A stretch of 64,000 nucleotides of DNA. It comes from an uncultured Armatimonadota bacterium. GTDB taxonomy: Bacteria > Armatimonadota > Fimbriimonadia > Fimbriimonadales > Fimbriimonadaceae. The position numbers and the translations under genes were made by a program. The notes under the pieces were generated by a model. The model saw only the letters and a program-made list of their open reading frames with translations, was not told the DNA's origin and ran no database searches. This document shows, one piece after another, positions 42,070 through 50,485 of the stretch; position 1 is the first letter of the stretch; each line of letters begins with the position of its first letter. The stretch covers positions 62,001 to 126,000 of the forward strand of contig CAIYLG010000014.1 in assembly GCA_903927025.1 (NCBI GenBank), in the 5' to 3' direction.

Positions 42070-42449
42070 CGACCCTCCTCTTCGGCTTTATCGATGAGCC
42101 GTCTTAGCTCCACGATATCCCGAGCCGTCAGTTTGTCTTTCTCTTGATCCAGCAATGTAGACACTGCGGCGGAGATGGACCCTCCGAAGAAGGTGCTTAA
42201 GAGTCGAGCGGTTTCCACTCGCGCCACTTCATCCCGGGGACGAGTTGGAAGGTAGGCGAACTTGCCTGGTTCTTCCACGTGGCGAAGAAATCCTTTGGCC
42301 TCTAGGGAACGAAGGTGGACGCGTATTGCCGAGTTAGAGGGCTTGCCCGGAAGTAGTTCTTCCAGCTCACCTGACCCAATACTTCCGCGTTCATAGGCCA
42401 GATCCATGATCTGGTGTTCGCGTTTCGAAAGATTTCCGCCGAGCTTCAT
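42066..42449 (-). CDS. BlaI/MecI family transcriptional repressor
   Basis: The 127-residue protein has the winged-helix DNA-binding domain of the Penicillinase_R family (LSKREHQIMDLAYERGSIGSG, then SNSAIRVHLRSLEAKGFLRHV) and a C-terminal dimerisation helix (LLSTFFGGSISAAVSTLLDQ). In BlaI the M56 protease triggers cleavage of the repressor between these parts. It starts 4 bases before a 30-base inverted repeat that should be its own operator, and overlaps the protease gene by ATGA, so both are made together. Confidence 0.88.
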   Translation of the reverse strand: MKLGGNLSKREHQIMDLAYERGSIGSGELEELLPGKPSNSAIRVHLRSLEAKGFLRHVEEPGKFAYLPTRPRDEVARVETARLLSTFFGGSISAAVSTLLDQEKDKLTARDIVELRRLIDKAEEEGR

Positions 42450-42452
42450 AAG

Positions 42453-42482
42453 ATATCTCCGTTAGTATTCTAACCGAGATAT
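42453..42482. promoter_or_regulatory. Operator-like inverted repeat and promoter of the blaI-M56 unit
   Basis: ATATCTCCGTTAG (42453-42465), TATT, then CTAACCGAGATAT (42470-42482) form 13-base arms with one mismatch. On the minus strand it contains TAGAAT (42472-42467) as -10 and GGAGAT as ribosome binding site, so a bound repressor would block both. The half-site differs from the TACA/TGTA boxes of staphylococcal BlaI. Confidence 0.75.
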
Positions 42483-42556
42483 TCAGGATTGCCAAACAAT
42501 TTTTTGAAATGCTTTGACAGTCGGCGCCGGGCATTTCTCTAGGGAAAAGAGGGAAG

Positions 42557-43489
42557 CTAGCGGTTGGGCTTCAGGCGAACATTCTTGAACCTGACCCATT
42601 CGTAGTCTCGGACTTTGAGAATATAGGTCAGCTTTGCGCCTGGGTAAGTTTCACACCAGCCAAAGCCGTCTCGAACCATTTCGTCTGGTCTCGAAGATGC
42701 CAATCGGTCCCCAACACCAGAAATTCTTTGCGGCTTGCCGTTCGAATCCACGGCAGATAGGCTCCATTGCTTTCCTTCTACGCTTCGCGGAAGTTCGAAA
42801 TCAAGGTTTTTCGTTTCAGCGGTGCGCTCAACTTGATGGATCTTTCCATCCTTGCCCTGCTCGTTGACGCGATCCGTTCGCTTATAGGATTGCTCTTTAA
42901 TCTTCAGCCGTTTCGCACCCTTGCGGCTTGAGGCGACCTCGCGAAACTCACCCATTCCGACCGATGCTTCGAAATCTGACTGTGTGAGGTTAGTAGGAAG
43001 GTGGAATTTGTACAAAAAGGTCATCGCTTGGTTCGACCCGATCGCATAGCCACCTTGACAAACGAGCCCCGCCAACTTTGCGGGAAGAAAGGCTGTGGTT
43101 ATTGAGTTTGGTTGGGGTTTGGGAAGCCCCTTGTACTCAAAGCAAACGGTGAATCCTTCGGTGAGGATTCTTCCATTGCGACCATCCATAACTGAATTTG
43201 GCCCATCTTTCGTCGGAGTTCCATCAGGGTTCCACGACGGAATGTTGTCTGACATCGCGTTACCCACAAATCGGATCCGAACCTCAGCGCCGTTTTTGAA
43301 CTTTGCCGTGTAGGGGCCAAGTTTGCATCCGACCGATGTTGGGGGAGGTGTGCAGGACGCGGCTACCGCAATGAGCGTCCAGGTGCCGGTCAAAACAGGA
43401 ACGAGCCACTTTCCGGGCCTTAGATGCTGGTAGAGGAATTGACCGCATCTAACTTGAGATCTCAAATAATTCAGAAGTAGGTTCATCAT
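42557..43489 (-). CDS. Lipoprotein-like paralogue of the M56 C-terminal domain
   Basis: The 310-residue protein has a hydrophobic segment at about 30-47 ending in AVAASC, which could be a lipobox or an anchor. From about residue 57 it matches the C-terminal domain of the M56 protein: PYTAKFKNGAEVRIRFVG, SWNPDGTPTKDGP, LPAKLAGLVCQGG, FELPRSVEGKQWSLSAVD and LKVRDYEWVRFKNVRLKP. It has no protease. The residues just before the domain (CTPPPT) also resemble the M56 protein's CTPTTS after TM4, which suggests descent from a truncated copy. AGGA lies 6 bases before its ATG; it follows the next paralogue after 45 bases. Confidence 0.75.
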   Translation of the reverse strand: MMNLLLNYLRSQVRCGQFLYQHLRPGKWLVPVLTGTWTLIAVAASCTPPPTSVGCKLGPYTAKFKNGAEVRIRFVGNAMSDNIPSWNPDGTPTKDGPNSVMDGRNGRILTEGFTVCFEYKGLPKPQPNSITTAFLPAKLAGLVCQGGYAIGSNQAMTFLYKFHLPTNLTQSDFEASVGMGEFREVASSRKGAKRLKIKEQSYKRTDRVNEQGKDGKIHQVERTAETKNLDFELPRSVEGKQWSLSAVDSNGKPQRISGVGDRLASSRPDEMVRDGFGWCETYPGAKLTYILKVRDYEWVRFKNVRLKPNR

Positions 43490-43534
43490 TGAGTTCCTGG
43501 ACGGAGCTGTTGTTGTCAGACGTCAACCGGCTAC

Positions 43535-44434
43535 CTACTTTGCTGAAGAGGTCTCACTCGGTGTCAGGTGGATATCCTTCACTTTGAGCCACTTGAAGTC
43601 TCTTGCTGACAGTTCAAGTCGCTTGATTTGTTTGGCATCGCACTGGCACTGTGCATGCCATTGCCTTTCGCTTCCGGGTTCGTCGGGATTCTCGAAGCCG
43701 CCAAATATCACCCATGTGCGGACCGGCTTTCCGTCCTTGTCGAAAGCGCGAAGGCACCATTGCTTGGTGGCGATGGCTGCAGGAACTTCAAATGTGATTT
43801 CGGTGTAGTCGTTCAGCGAGTAAATCGATTCAGTCTTCCCGTTGTAAGTTCGGTACGAAGTTTGCTTCTTGTGCTTCGAAGTTAAGTTGGCCTTCAATTC
43901 ACCTTCACCGTCAACATTTGAAGCCACCACACGAAAGTTGCCGCTTCCGATCGCGACTTGGAGATCAGCGGTCTTGAGCCGATCTGGCACGGAAAATCCA
44001 TAGCAGCTCACCGAGTCAGTAGAGGAAAATCCACTTCGCGATCCTCCCTGATTTAGCTGTCCCGCTAGCTTGGCGGGAACGAGCGTATTTCCAAAAGCGA
44101 ATGGTTCAATGCCCGCTGCATCGATGCCAGACAGCTCAAAGCAAATTCTAACTTGGCGACGCTTTGATAATTTGCCTTCTGAAGAGTACGTCGTGTGGAT
44201 ATTGTCGGGACCATCTGAGGTGGCGCTGCCGTCGGGTGCCCAGACCTTTAGTTTGCTGGATTCACCTGGACCGACAAAGCGAACTCGCACTTGCTGACCG
44301 CCGGGCAACTTGGCTGTGTAGCTGTCCTGGTTTGCAATCTTGGCTACAGCGAGGGAAGTTGCCGCAACCGCAAATGCGAGGGTGCTCGCAATTGTGCAGA
44401 GACCGATTTTAGTGTTTTGCCTGAGAGACTTCAT
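43535..44434 (-). CDS. Exported paralogue of the M56 C-terminal domain
   Basis: From ATG 44434 the protein has 299 residues. The signal sequence or anchor spans about residues 9-31 (LCTIASTLAFAVAATSLAVA). The rest is a third copy of the domain: SYTAKLPGGQQVRVRFVG, VWAPDGSATSDGPDN, LVPAKLAGQLNQGG, FEVPAAIATKQWCLRAFDKD and LSARDFKWLKVKDIHLTP. A cluster of cysteines (AQCQCDA) is specific to this copy. The frame is open upstream to 44542, but that part is not conserved in the two paralogues and has no ribosome binding site. It heads a two-gene unit with the lipoprotein-like copy. Confidence 0.72.
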   Translation of the reverse strand: MKSLRQNTKIGLCTIASTLAFAVAATSLAVAKIANQDSYTAKLPGGQQVRVRFVGPGESSKLKVWAPDGSATSDGPDNIHTTYSSEGKLSKRRQVRICFELSGIDAAGIEPFAFGNTLVPAKLAGQLNQGGSRSGFSSTDSVSCYGFSVPDRLKTADLQVAIGSGNFRVVASNVDGEGELKANLTSKHKKQTSYRTYNGKTESIYSLNDYTEITFEVPAAIATKQWCLRAFDKDGKPVRTWVIFGGFENPDEPGSERQWHAQCQCDAKQIKRLELSARDFKWLKVKDIHLTPSETSSAK

Positions 44435-44459
44435 AACGTAATCCGAAAGTTTCCCAGTG

Positions 44460-44465
44460 ACTATA
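44460..44465 (-). promoter_or_regulatory. Candidate -10 box (TATAGT) for the 43535-44434 gene
   Basis: TATAGT ends 25 bases before the ATG, with TTGGCT 18 bases upstream as a possible -35. No copy of the blaI operator was found here. Confidence 0.3.
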
Positions 44466-44592
44466 CGAAACAGTTTGTCTTCAAGCCAAATGTTTTCTGC
44501 TTTCAGCCTCGCAAGTGAAAGCCCGGAACCCGCTACGAACATGCTTCACGGAATTGAACAAAGCTCTCCCACTTGTTCGAATGAGCACCTAG

Positions 44593-47526
44593 CTACTTCT
44601 TTGCCGGAACCGGCTTTTCCAAATCAAGACCCATCGTTTTGCCCTTCTGCGTGGCCGGGACTCCCTTGGACATCCAAACCGGCATCGGCTGATCCATCAG
44701 GTAGTGGTCAAAGAATTGGGACAGCCGAATCGTCCAGTCCTTTCGGTTCTTTCGTTCGACGATGTTGTGATCCTCACCGTTGTATGAGACCATCCAGGCT
44801 GGCTTGCCCAACCTGCGGAGGCCGGAGAAAAGTTCGATCCCCTGGGTGAAGGGCACCGCTCCGTCCTTGTCGTTCTGCATCATCAGAAGCGGAGTCTCGA
44901 CCTTGTCCAGCCAGAAGAGTGGAGAGTTCTCGAGGTAGCGAAGTGGCTTCTCCCAGATTGAGCCGCCAATTCGGCTCTGGCCGTGCTCATATTGCCCCTC
45001 ACGAAGAATGCCGGTGCCGTAGCGAATGCCGCCGTAGGCGCTGAACATGTCCGCGACGGCGGCGCCAGAGCAGGCGCACTTGAATAGGTTTGATTGGGTT
45101 ACGAGGTAGGCAACCTCGTAACCGCCCCAACTCTGACCCTGAATACCAAGGCGGGAAGGATCCACGTAGCCTCGATTCACGATGCTGAGAACGCCAGGGA
45201 TGATCGCGCTTAGCGAGCTCTCTCCGGGGTAGCCAGTTTTGTAGGCAATGTCCGGCACAAACATCACGTAGCCGTTGCTGGCAAAGTAGGTGAGATTTAC
45301 GGTGCTCGCACTCGGAGCCGGCGAGTGATAGGTGTTCAAGCTGTCTGAAAGCCGTTCGTAGAAGTAGGTGATCATTGGATACTTCTTGTCATAAGAGAAG
45401 TTTTCCGGCTTGATCAAAATCCCCTGTAGTCTCTGGCCATCTGCTGATATCCAGTTCACCAACTCGGTGGTGCCCCAGTTGTATTGAGTCTGCTGAGGGT
45501 TGGCATTGCTCAGCTTCTTGGCCTCGCTGAAATCTGCCTTAGCGACCCAAACATCTGGGAATTCAACAAAGTCTTGTTGGGTGAACCAGATTCGGTTGCC
45601 CGTTTTGGACTTCACCGGGCTCGAATAGGTCTTGTCGCCCGAGATCAATCGGACCATCGAGTCGACGCCCTTGAAGGCATCAAAGCTGATTATCGCGGCT
45701 TTCTTCGAATCCGGATCAAATGACGAGAGCAGAATTGGCTTGGCAAGATCTACAAAATGAGCCTCTGGGTCGAGGTTCAGATACCGAAGCCGAGTTCCGC
45801 TCATGAGCCCAGTTCTAGCGGTGAGGTTTTTTGGTCCCGATTTTCCAGTTGGGTCGATAGCCCAGATGTCGTGGGCATCGTAAATCAAAAGCTGGGAATC
45901 GTCCTTGGTCCAGCCTGCGACTCCGTAGGCGCCTGGGTTGCTTGGGGTGTCCTCAATTTCATTGAACAGCGGGGTTCCTGTCTTGAATCGAAGGGTGACC
46001 CGAGAGGCAAGGTTGATGACGAAGTAGTCTCGCAGAACTGGATCGTAAGCGTAGAGATACTTCGCATCGGGTGAAAACGTTAGGTGAGCTTCGCTCTTTC
46101 TGAGCAGGAATTTGCTTTGGCCACTCTCCATGTCGATGAGAGATTCGTCGCTCCGATCAGCGTCCCAGGATGCCTGAAGTCTGTAGTTCAGGTCCGAGGA
46201 TCCAAGCGCCCACTTGCCCTCTCCGCGCGCGCTGACGGTGACAGATTGCCTGGTCTCTGTTTCGAGTTGAAGCACCTTCTTGGTTGCCAGCGTGTAGGCC
46301 GCCATGTAGCTTCTATTTCTCTCGGCTGTCGCCTGAAGAATCTGCTGGGGCATGATCTGCTTGTCCTGCCAGTTCCAGATGTCCACGCTCACTTTTTCGC
46401 TGTCGGGCGTGTCGTCTTTCTTTTCCTCAGCCGGGCGAGGGATGGAACCGAAGAAGACTCGGGATCCTTTCTCTGAGAATGTGATGGCTCCGTGGTCACT
46501 GATAACCCAACCCCTGGTGAGCCCAGCGGTGTCCGTCTTAACGACGACTTCCGCCTTGTCCTTGCCGGCAGGGGAGAAGTAAAGCGCCAGGTCAGCAGGC
46601 TTTGAAGGCTTGGGTGCTGCGGCAGGAGCTTCTGCTTCGCTTTCCTCGCCGTCATCTGCTGGCTTGGCTGGCTTGGCAGTTGAGGGGAGAGTGGCCGCAG
46701 CTAAGAATGCAACAGCCTTTGTTTCATCGCTCACAGCGATTTGGGCGATCTTCGTCTTAGCCTTGAAAAGAGCGTGAACGGCGCCTTTGGCAAGGTCCCG
46801 AACATACACTCCATCCTCTTTGCCTTCTTTGGAGATGATCGTGTAGACGAGGATGCTGCCGTCTTTTGGCATGAGGGCCTCGCCAACGTTTTCGAGCTTC
46901 TGCTCAACTCCGGTCGCCAAGTTTCGCAGAACCATAGGGGTTCCGGTGGCAGGAGCAGCCGCTCCAGCTCCGCCTGCGCGACCCGCTCCGCGTCGGGTGC
47001 CTCCCGCTGGACGTGTGGGAGCGGCTGTTCCGGTCGCGGCCGGAGCCGGTGTTGCCGCCTTGGGTGGTACCGGGCGGTAGGTCAGCCAGCCCTTATCCTC
47101 TTTTGAAAGCTGAAATGAGGTGACTGCGTCGATCTTCGTCTGCTTCCCGTCCGCGAGGTTGAGAATCAGCAGCGCATTCTTTGGCATGTCTGCGGCTGCG
47201 ACTTTGTCTTTAGTTGCCTTCTTTACATCTGCTAGCGCCGGCACGATGCTGGCAACCAGGAAATGTGAGTCCGCACTGAATTGGACGGTGCCGCCGCGTG
47301 CAAACTCATAGTGCCTCCCATCGGTCAGCGACTTAACCTCTACTTGGCTGTCTCCCTCCTGTGGGGCCACGACATAGACAATCCAGTTTCCGTCCGCGCT
47401 GAACGTGGTTCCGCGGATGGTTTTCCAGGAGTCGTAGACCGAGTGGTCAAGCGGCTTCTTTTGGGCCAGACCAAGGGAACTGAGCGCGATGATGGCGCTA
47501 AAGACGAGAAGCGAATGAGTTCTCAT
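44593..47526 (-). CDS. Secreted S9-family (prolyl oligopeptidase/DPP-like) peptidase
   Basis: The 977-residue protein has a signal peptide (residues 1-21, ending GLAQ). The N-terminal two-thirds is a beta-propeller-like region with repeated FSADGNW, FSPDAKYLYAYD and SWDADRS segments. The C-terminal hydrolase has the serine nucleophile in GIQGQSWGGYEVAY, the Asp in NDKDGAVPF and the His in YNGEDHNIVERKN, in the correct order. An Ala/Gly/Pro/Arg-rich insertion lies near residues 163-200 (TRRGAGRAGGAGAAAPA), probably a flexible loop in the propeller. It is likely an exported peptidase for extracellular peptides. Confidence 0.85.
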   Translation of the reverse strand: MRTHSLLVFSAIIALSSLGLAQKKPLDHSVYDSWKTIRGTTFSADGNWIVYVVAPQEGDSQVEVKSLTDGRHYEFARGGTVQFSADSHFLVASIVPALADVKKATKDKVAAADMPKNALLILNLADGKQTKIDAVTSFQLSKEDKGWLTYRPVPPKAATPAPAATGTAAPTRPAGGTRRGAGRAGGAGAAAPATGTPMVLRNLATGVEQKLENVGEALMPKDGSILVYTIISKEGKEDGVYVRDLAKGAVHALFKAKTKIAQIAVSDETKAVAFLAAATLPSTAKPAKPADDGEESEAEAPAAAPKPSKPADLALYFSPAGKDKAEVVVKTDTAGLTRGWVISDHGAITFSEKGSRVFFGSIPRPAEEKKDDTPDSEKVSVDIWNWQDKQIMPQQILQATAERNRSYMAAYTLATKKVLQLETETRQSVTVSARGEGKWALGSSDLNYRLQASWDADRSDESLIDMESGQSKFLLRKSEAHLTFSPDAKYLYAYDPVLRDYFVINLASRVTLRFKTGTPLFNEIEDTPSNPGAYGVAGWTKDDSQLLIYDAHDIWAIDPTGKSGPKNLTARTGLMSGTRLRYLNLDPEAHFVDLAKPILLSSFDPDSKKAAIISFDAFKGVDSMVRLISGDKTYSSPVKSKTGNRIWFTQQDFVEFPDVWVAKADFSEAKKLSNANPQQTQYNWGTTELVNWISADGQRLQGILIKPENFSYDKKYPMITYFYERLSDSLNTYHSPAPSASTVNLTYFASNGYVMFVPDIAYKTGYPGESSLSAIIPGVLSIVNRGYVDPSRLGIQGQSWGGYEVAYLVTQSNLFKCACSGAAVADMFSAYGGIRYGTGILREGQYEHGQSRIGGSIWEKPLRYLENSPLFWLDKVETPLLMMQNDKDGAVPFTQGIELFSGLRRLGKPAWMVSYNGEDHNIVERKNRKDWTIRLSQFFDHYLMDQPMPVWMSKGVPATQKGKTMGLDLEKPVPAKK

Positions 47527-47636
47527 GGCAACAGGGAGGACCCGGGGAAAACCCAGGAACGCGAAGATTACCCGCCGCTCTGTTGAACCTGAATGGGAGG
47601 TCGCGTAAGGTAATTGATTTCAAACCTGAAGCAGGT

Positions 47637-49250
47637 TTATTCGCCGGACGCCTTCAGGAATTTCACTTCGCTCACAGTCCAACCAAGCACGTTCGACATC
47701 TTAAAGCGCCCACCCAATGACCGGGCAAGATTGTCCACGATTTTTAAGCCAAGGTTGCTGACTTTGGATGGGTCGAACCCCTCAGGAAGGGAATCTCCGC
47801 TGTTGGAAACCCAGATGGAAACCTCTTCATCTTTCTCTTCAACATTGATGTGAATCTCTCCGCTGGCCGTCGATTTGAACCCGTGCTCCATCGCGTTCTG
47901 GATGAGCTCATTGAGTACCAGCGCGAGTTGGGTGGCCTGGGACATGTTGAGCGTGACATCCGTGCCGCGAACTTCGAAGTTGATGTGCCTGTCCGGCATC
48001 ATCAGCGAACTCTGCTGGTGGTGGACAAGAGACTCTGCTATCGACCGAATTCCAACGTGATCCAGGTCCTCTCTGCTAAGTAGGTCGTGCACCGACGAGA
48101 TCGCAAGGATTCTCGAAAGGCAGTCGTTGAGTGCCTCTTCCAGCGATTTGTAATTGCTGTGGCGCATCTGAAGGCCGAGAAGGGACGCCACCTGCTGGAG
48201 ATTGTTCTTAACCCTGTGGTGCATCTCCTGCATCAGGGTCGTACGTACTGCGAGCTTCGCATGCTCAATTGAAACGGCTGCCTGCTGGGCCAGGGTCTCC
48301 AGAGCCTCGATCTCATTGGGAAGGAAGTCCCGCACTTCGCTGGTGTAGCAGCTCAGAACGCCAATCGGTCGATCTTGGAGGGTGAGAGGGACGCAGACCA
48401 TGGACCGCAGACCTTGCTCAACAGCGAGGTCGTGGCCGATATAGTCGTCCTCAATCTGAACGTCCCGAACGATGATGGGTCGGTTCTCGGCGATTGCGCG
48501 GCCAGCGATTGACTCACCCAGCTTGATAGCGCGCTTGCGCTGGTACGCCTTTGCAGGAGCCTGAGTTGCGCGAAGTACCAATTCACCACGGCGCTCATCA
48601 AGCAGCCTAACTGTGCAGACTCGGTACTTGAACTGCTGAGCAGTCAGATTGACGAGCAACTGAAGGATCTCTTCAAGATATGGGCTTGCGGCGATCGTTC
48701 GAGAGACCTCAGAGAGGGCACCCAGACGGTTGATTTGGGCTCCTGCCTGATAGGCAGAGTTGTAGCTTCGGAGGCAAGCGGAAACCACATCCGCTACTTC
48801 AAGCAGCCTCAGCTTTTCTTTGGCAGTGATTCTCCAGGGAAGGACGCGACGGAACAGGAGCACGCCGAACGGCTGAGGGCCAGTTCCGTGAAGGGGGAGG
48901 ATGATCAGAGATTCAAAGTGATGATCGGTGAAACCTGGATATTTGGCGTAATTGGGGTGCTTAGTGGCGTGCTTGGAGATGAAGACCGGCTCATCCGTAA
49001 CCAAAACTTGGCCGGACAGCCCTACACCTTTCCCCAATTTGAGTCGGTTGTTCAGTTCTGGAAAGATGCTGCTTGCGCGCAGCACCAATCCGTCTCCCGC
49101 TTCACGGTACAGAATGTCGCACGAATCGCAGCCGACACTGGTGACGCAGGCAGCCACCATCTCCGAAACCAGTTCTTCCTTGCTATCCGACCGAGTGGCA
49201 ACTTCAAGGTAGTTCAGAAGCGGATTTTTGGCAGGGACAGCTGCGTTCAT
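47637..49250 (-). CDS. GAF-GAF sensor histidine kinase, HisKA_2 type
   Basis: The soluble protein has two GAF domains (about residues 25-165 and 185-335), then the HisKA_2 dimerisation box EMHHRVKNNLQQVASLL with the phospho-accepting His near residue 345, and an HATPase_c domain with N-box NELIQNAMEHGF and G-box SNLGLKIVDNLARSLGG. No membrane segment is seen, so the signal is cytoplasmic. ATG 49250 (MNAAVPAK) is chosen; an in-frame GTG at 49259 shares a base with the upstream stop. It is last in the FAH-like/M16/kinase unit. Its response regulator is not identified. Confidence 0.87.
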   Translation of the reverse strand: MNAAVPAKNPLLNYLEVATRSDSKEELVSEMVAACVTSVGCDSCDILYREAGDGLVLRASSIFPELNNRLKLGKGVGLSGQVLVTDEPVFISKHATKHPNYAKYPGFTDHHFESLIILPLHGTGPQPFGVLLFRRVLPWRITAKEKLRLLEVADVVSACLRSYNSAYQAGAQINRLGALSEVSRTIAASPYLEEILQLLVNLTAQQFKYRVCTVRLLDERRGELVLRATQAPAKAYQRKRAIKLGESIAGRAIAENRPIIVRDVQIEDDYIGHDLAVEQGLRSMVCVPLTLQDRPIGVLSCYTSEVRDFLPNEIEALETLAQQAAVSIEHAKLAVRTTLMQEMHHRVKNNLQQVASLLGLQMRHSNYKSLEEALNDCLSRILAISSVHDLLSREDLDHVGIRSIAESLVHHQQSSLMMPDRHINFEVRGTDVTLNMSQATQLALVLNELIQNAMEHGFKSTASGEIHINVEEKDEEVSIWVSNSGDSLPEGFDPSKVSNLGLKIVDNLARSLGGRFKMSNVLGWTVSEVKFLKASGE

Positions 49251-49258
49251 CTTTATCA

Positions 49259-50485
49259 CTAGAATGGGCCGATCGCCGTTGTGCTGACCTTGTCTGCGGA
49301 GAGAATTTCGTTAGCCATTGCGACAATGGAGTCATTGGTGACGGCTTCAAGCTTTGCCAAAGTCTCCTCAAGCGGAATGTCTCGCTCATGCATCAGTTCG
49401 TTGCGGCTCATCCGCATCATTCGTGAGCTCATGCCTTCAAGCGCAAGCACGATGTTTCCGGAGATATGTCGCTTTGTTCTTGCGAGTTCTTCAGCGTCGA
49501 CTCCTTCCTTCATGATTTTGTCGAACTCTGCTCGTACAAGCTCCTGAACCATTGGCCAATGTTGCGGGCTCGTTCCACCGTAAACGGTGAACGCTCCACC
49601 GGCAGAGTAGCTGAGCGTGTAGCTACCGACGGAGTAGACCAGACCGCGCTTCTCCCGAATTTCTTGGAAGAGTCGACTGGACATGCTCCCGCCGAGTGCC
49701 GCATCCAAGACCACAAGCGTGTGATAGTCGGCGTCAAAAATCGCACGGCCATCTCCGCCGATGCAGAAGTGAACCTGCTCAACATCCTTTGTGACGAGGT
49801 CGATGCCTGCGGTGCCTGTTGGTCTCGTCAGCGGCGTATCTGCACTGGTGTGGGGGATTTTGCCCAGCGTCGCCTCTGCGGCAGCCTTGACCGTCTCAAG
49901 GCTCACGTTTCCAGCGACGGACAGGATCACGTTCTCGGCTCGATAGCGTCGATCTAGATATCTCCTTAGGTCCGCCGACTCAAACGAGCTGACGGATTCC
50001 GGTGTTCCGATAATTGGCTTCCCGAGCGGATGGCTGCCCCATCGATTTTCCAGGTGAAGTTCGTGGACATGGTCACTGGGTTCATCAAGGCTACGCTTAA
50101 TTTCTTCGAGAACCACGCCTTCTTCTCGCTTGAGCTCTTCAGGGTCGAGCAGCGAGTGAAGCATCATGTCACCGAGGACTTCCACCCCGTTGGCGACATC
50201 GTCGGCCAGAGTTCGGCAGTAGTAGCACGTGGACTCTTTGTCCGTAAAGGCGTTTAATGAACCGCCTCTGCCCTCGATCGCCTCAGCAATCTGCTTGGCC
50301 GTTCGATTCTCAGTGCCCTTGAACAGCATGTGTTCGATGAGGTGGGTGATCCCCGCCTCATTGTCGAACTCATGGCGACTCCCGGTTTTGCACCAAAGAC
50401 CAATCGCGGCGGACTTGACATGGCCGACAGACTCGACGAGGACGCGCACACCGTTGTCGAGGATGATTTTTTGTATTTCGCTCAT
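49259..50485 (-). CDS. M16 zinc protease (processing-peptidase-like)
   Basis: The 408-residue cytoplasmic protein has the inverted zinc motif HLIEH at about residues 48-52 (AGITHLIEHMLFKGT) and the third ligand in REEGVVLEEIKRS about 75 residues later. GKRGLVYSVGSYTLSY-like text in the second half (EKRGLVYSVGSY) is the Arg/Tyr substrate motif. It is of the single-chain bacterial type related to mitochondrial processing peptidase beta subunit and YmxG. Its start overlaps the FAH-like gene by four bases; its stop overlaps the kinase GTG. Confidence 0.92.
   Translation of the reverse strand: MSEIQKIILDNGVRVLVESVGHVKSAAIGLWCKTGSRHEFDNEAGITHLIEHMLFKGTENRTAKQIAEAIEGRGGSLNAFTDKESTCYYCRTLADDVANGVEVLGDMMLHSLLDPEELKREEGVVLEEIKRSLDEPSDHVHELHLENRWGSHPLGKPIIGTPESVSSFESADLRRYLDRRYRAENVILSVAGNVSLETVKAAAEATLGKIPHTSADTPLTRPTGTAGIDLVTKDVEQVHFCIGGDGRAIFDADYHTLVVLDAALGGSMSSRLFQEIREKRGLVYSVGSYTLSYSAGGAFTVYGGTSPQHWPMVQELVRAEFDKIMKEGVDAEELARTKRHISGNIVLALEGMSSRMMRMSRNELMHERDIPLEETLAKLEAVTNDSIVAMANEILSADKVSTTAIGPF

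Noticed and set aside
44435-44542. N-terminal extension of the exported paralogue gene by 36 codons
   Set aside because: It is not conserved in the two paralogues, and the signal sequence begins after ATG 44434.
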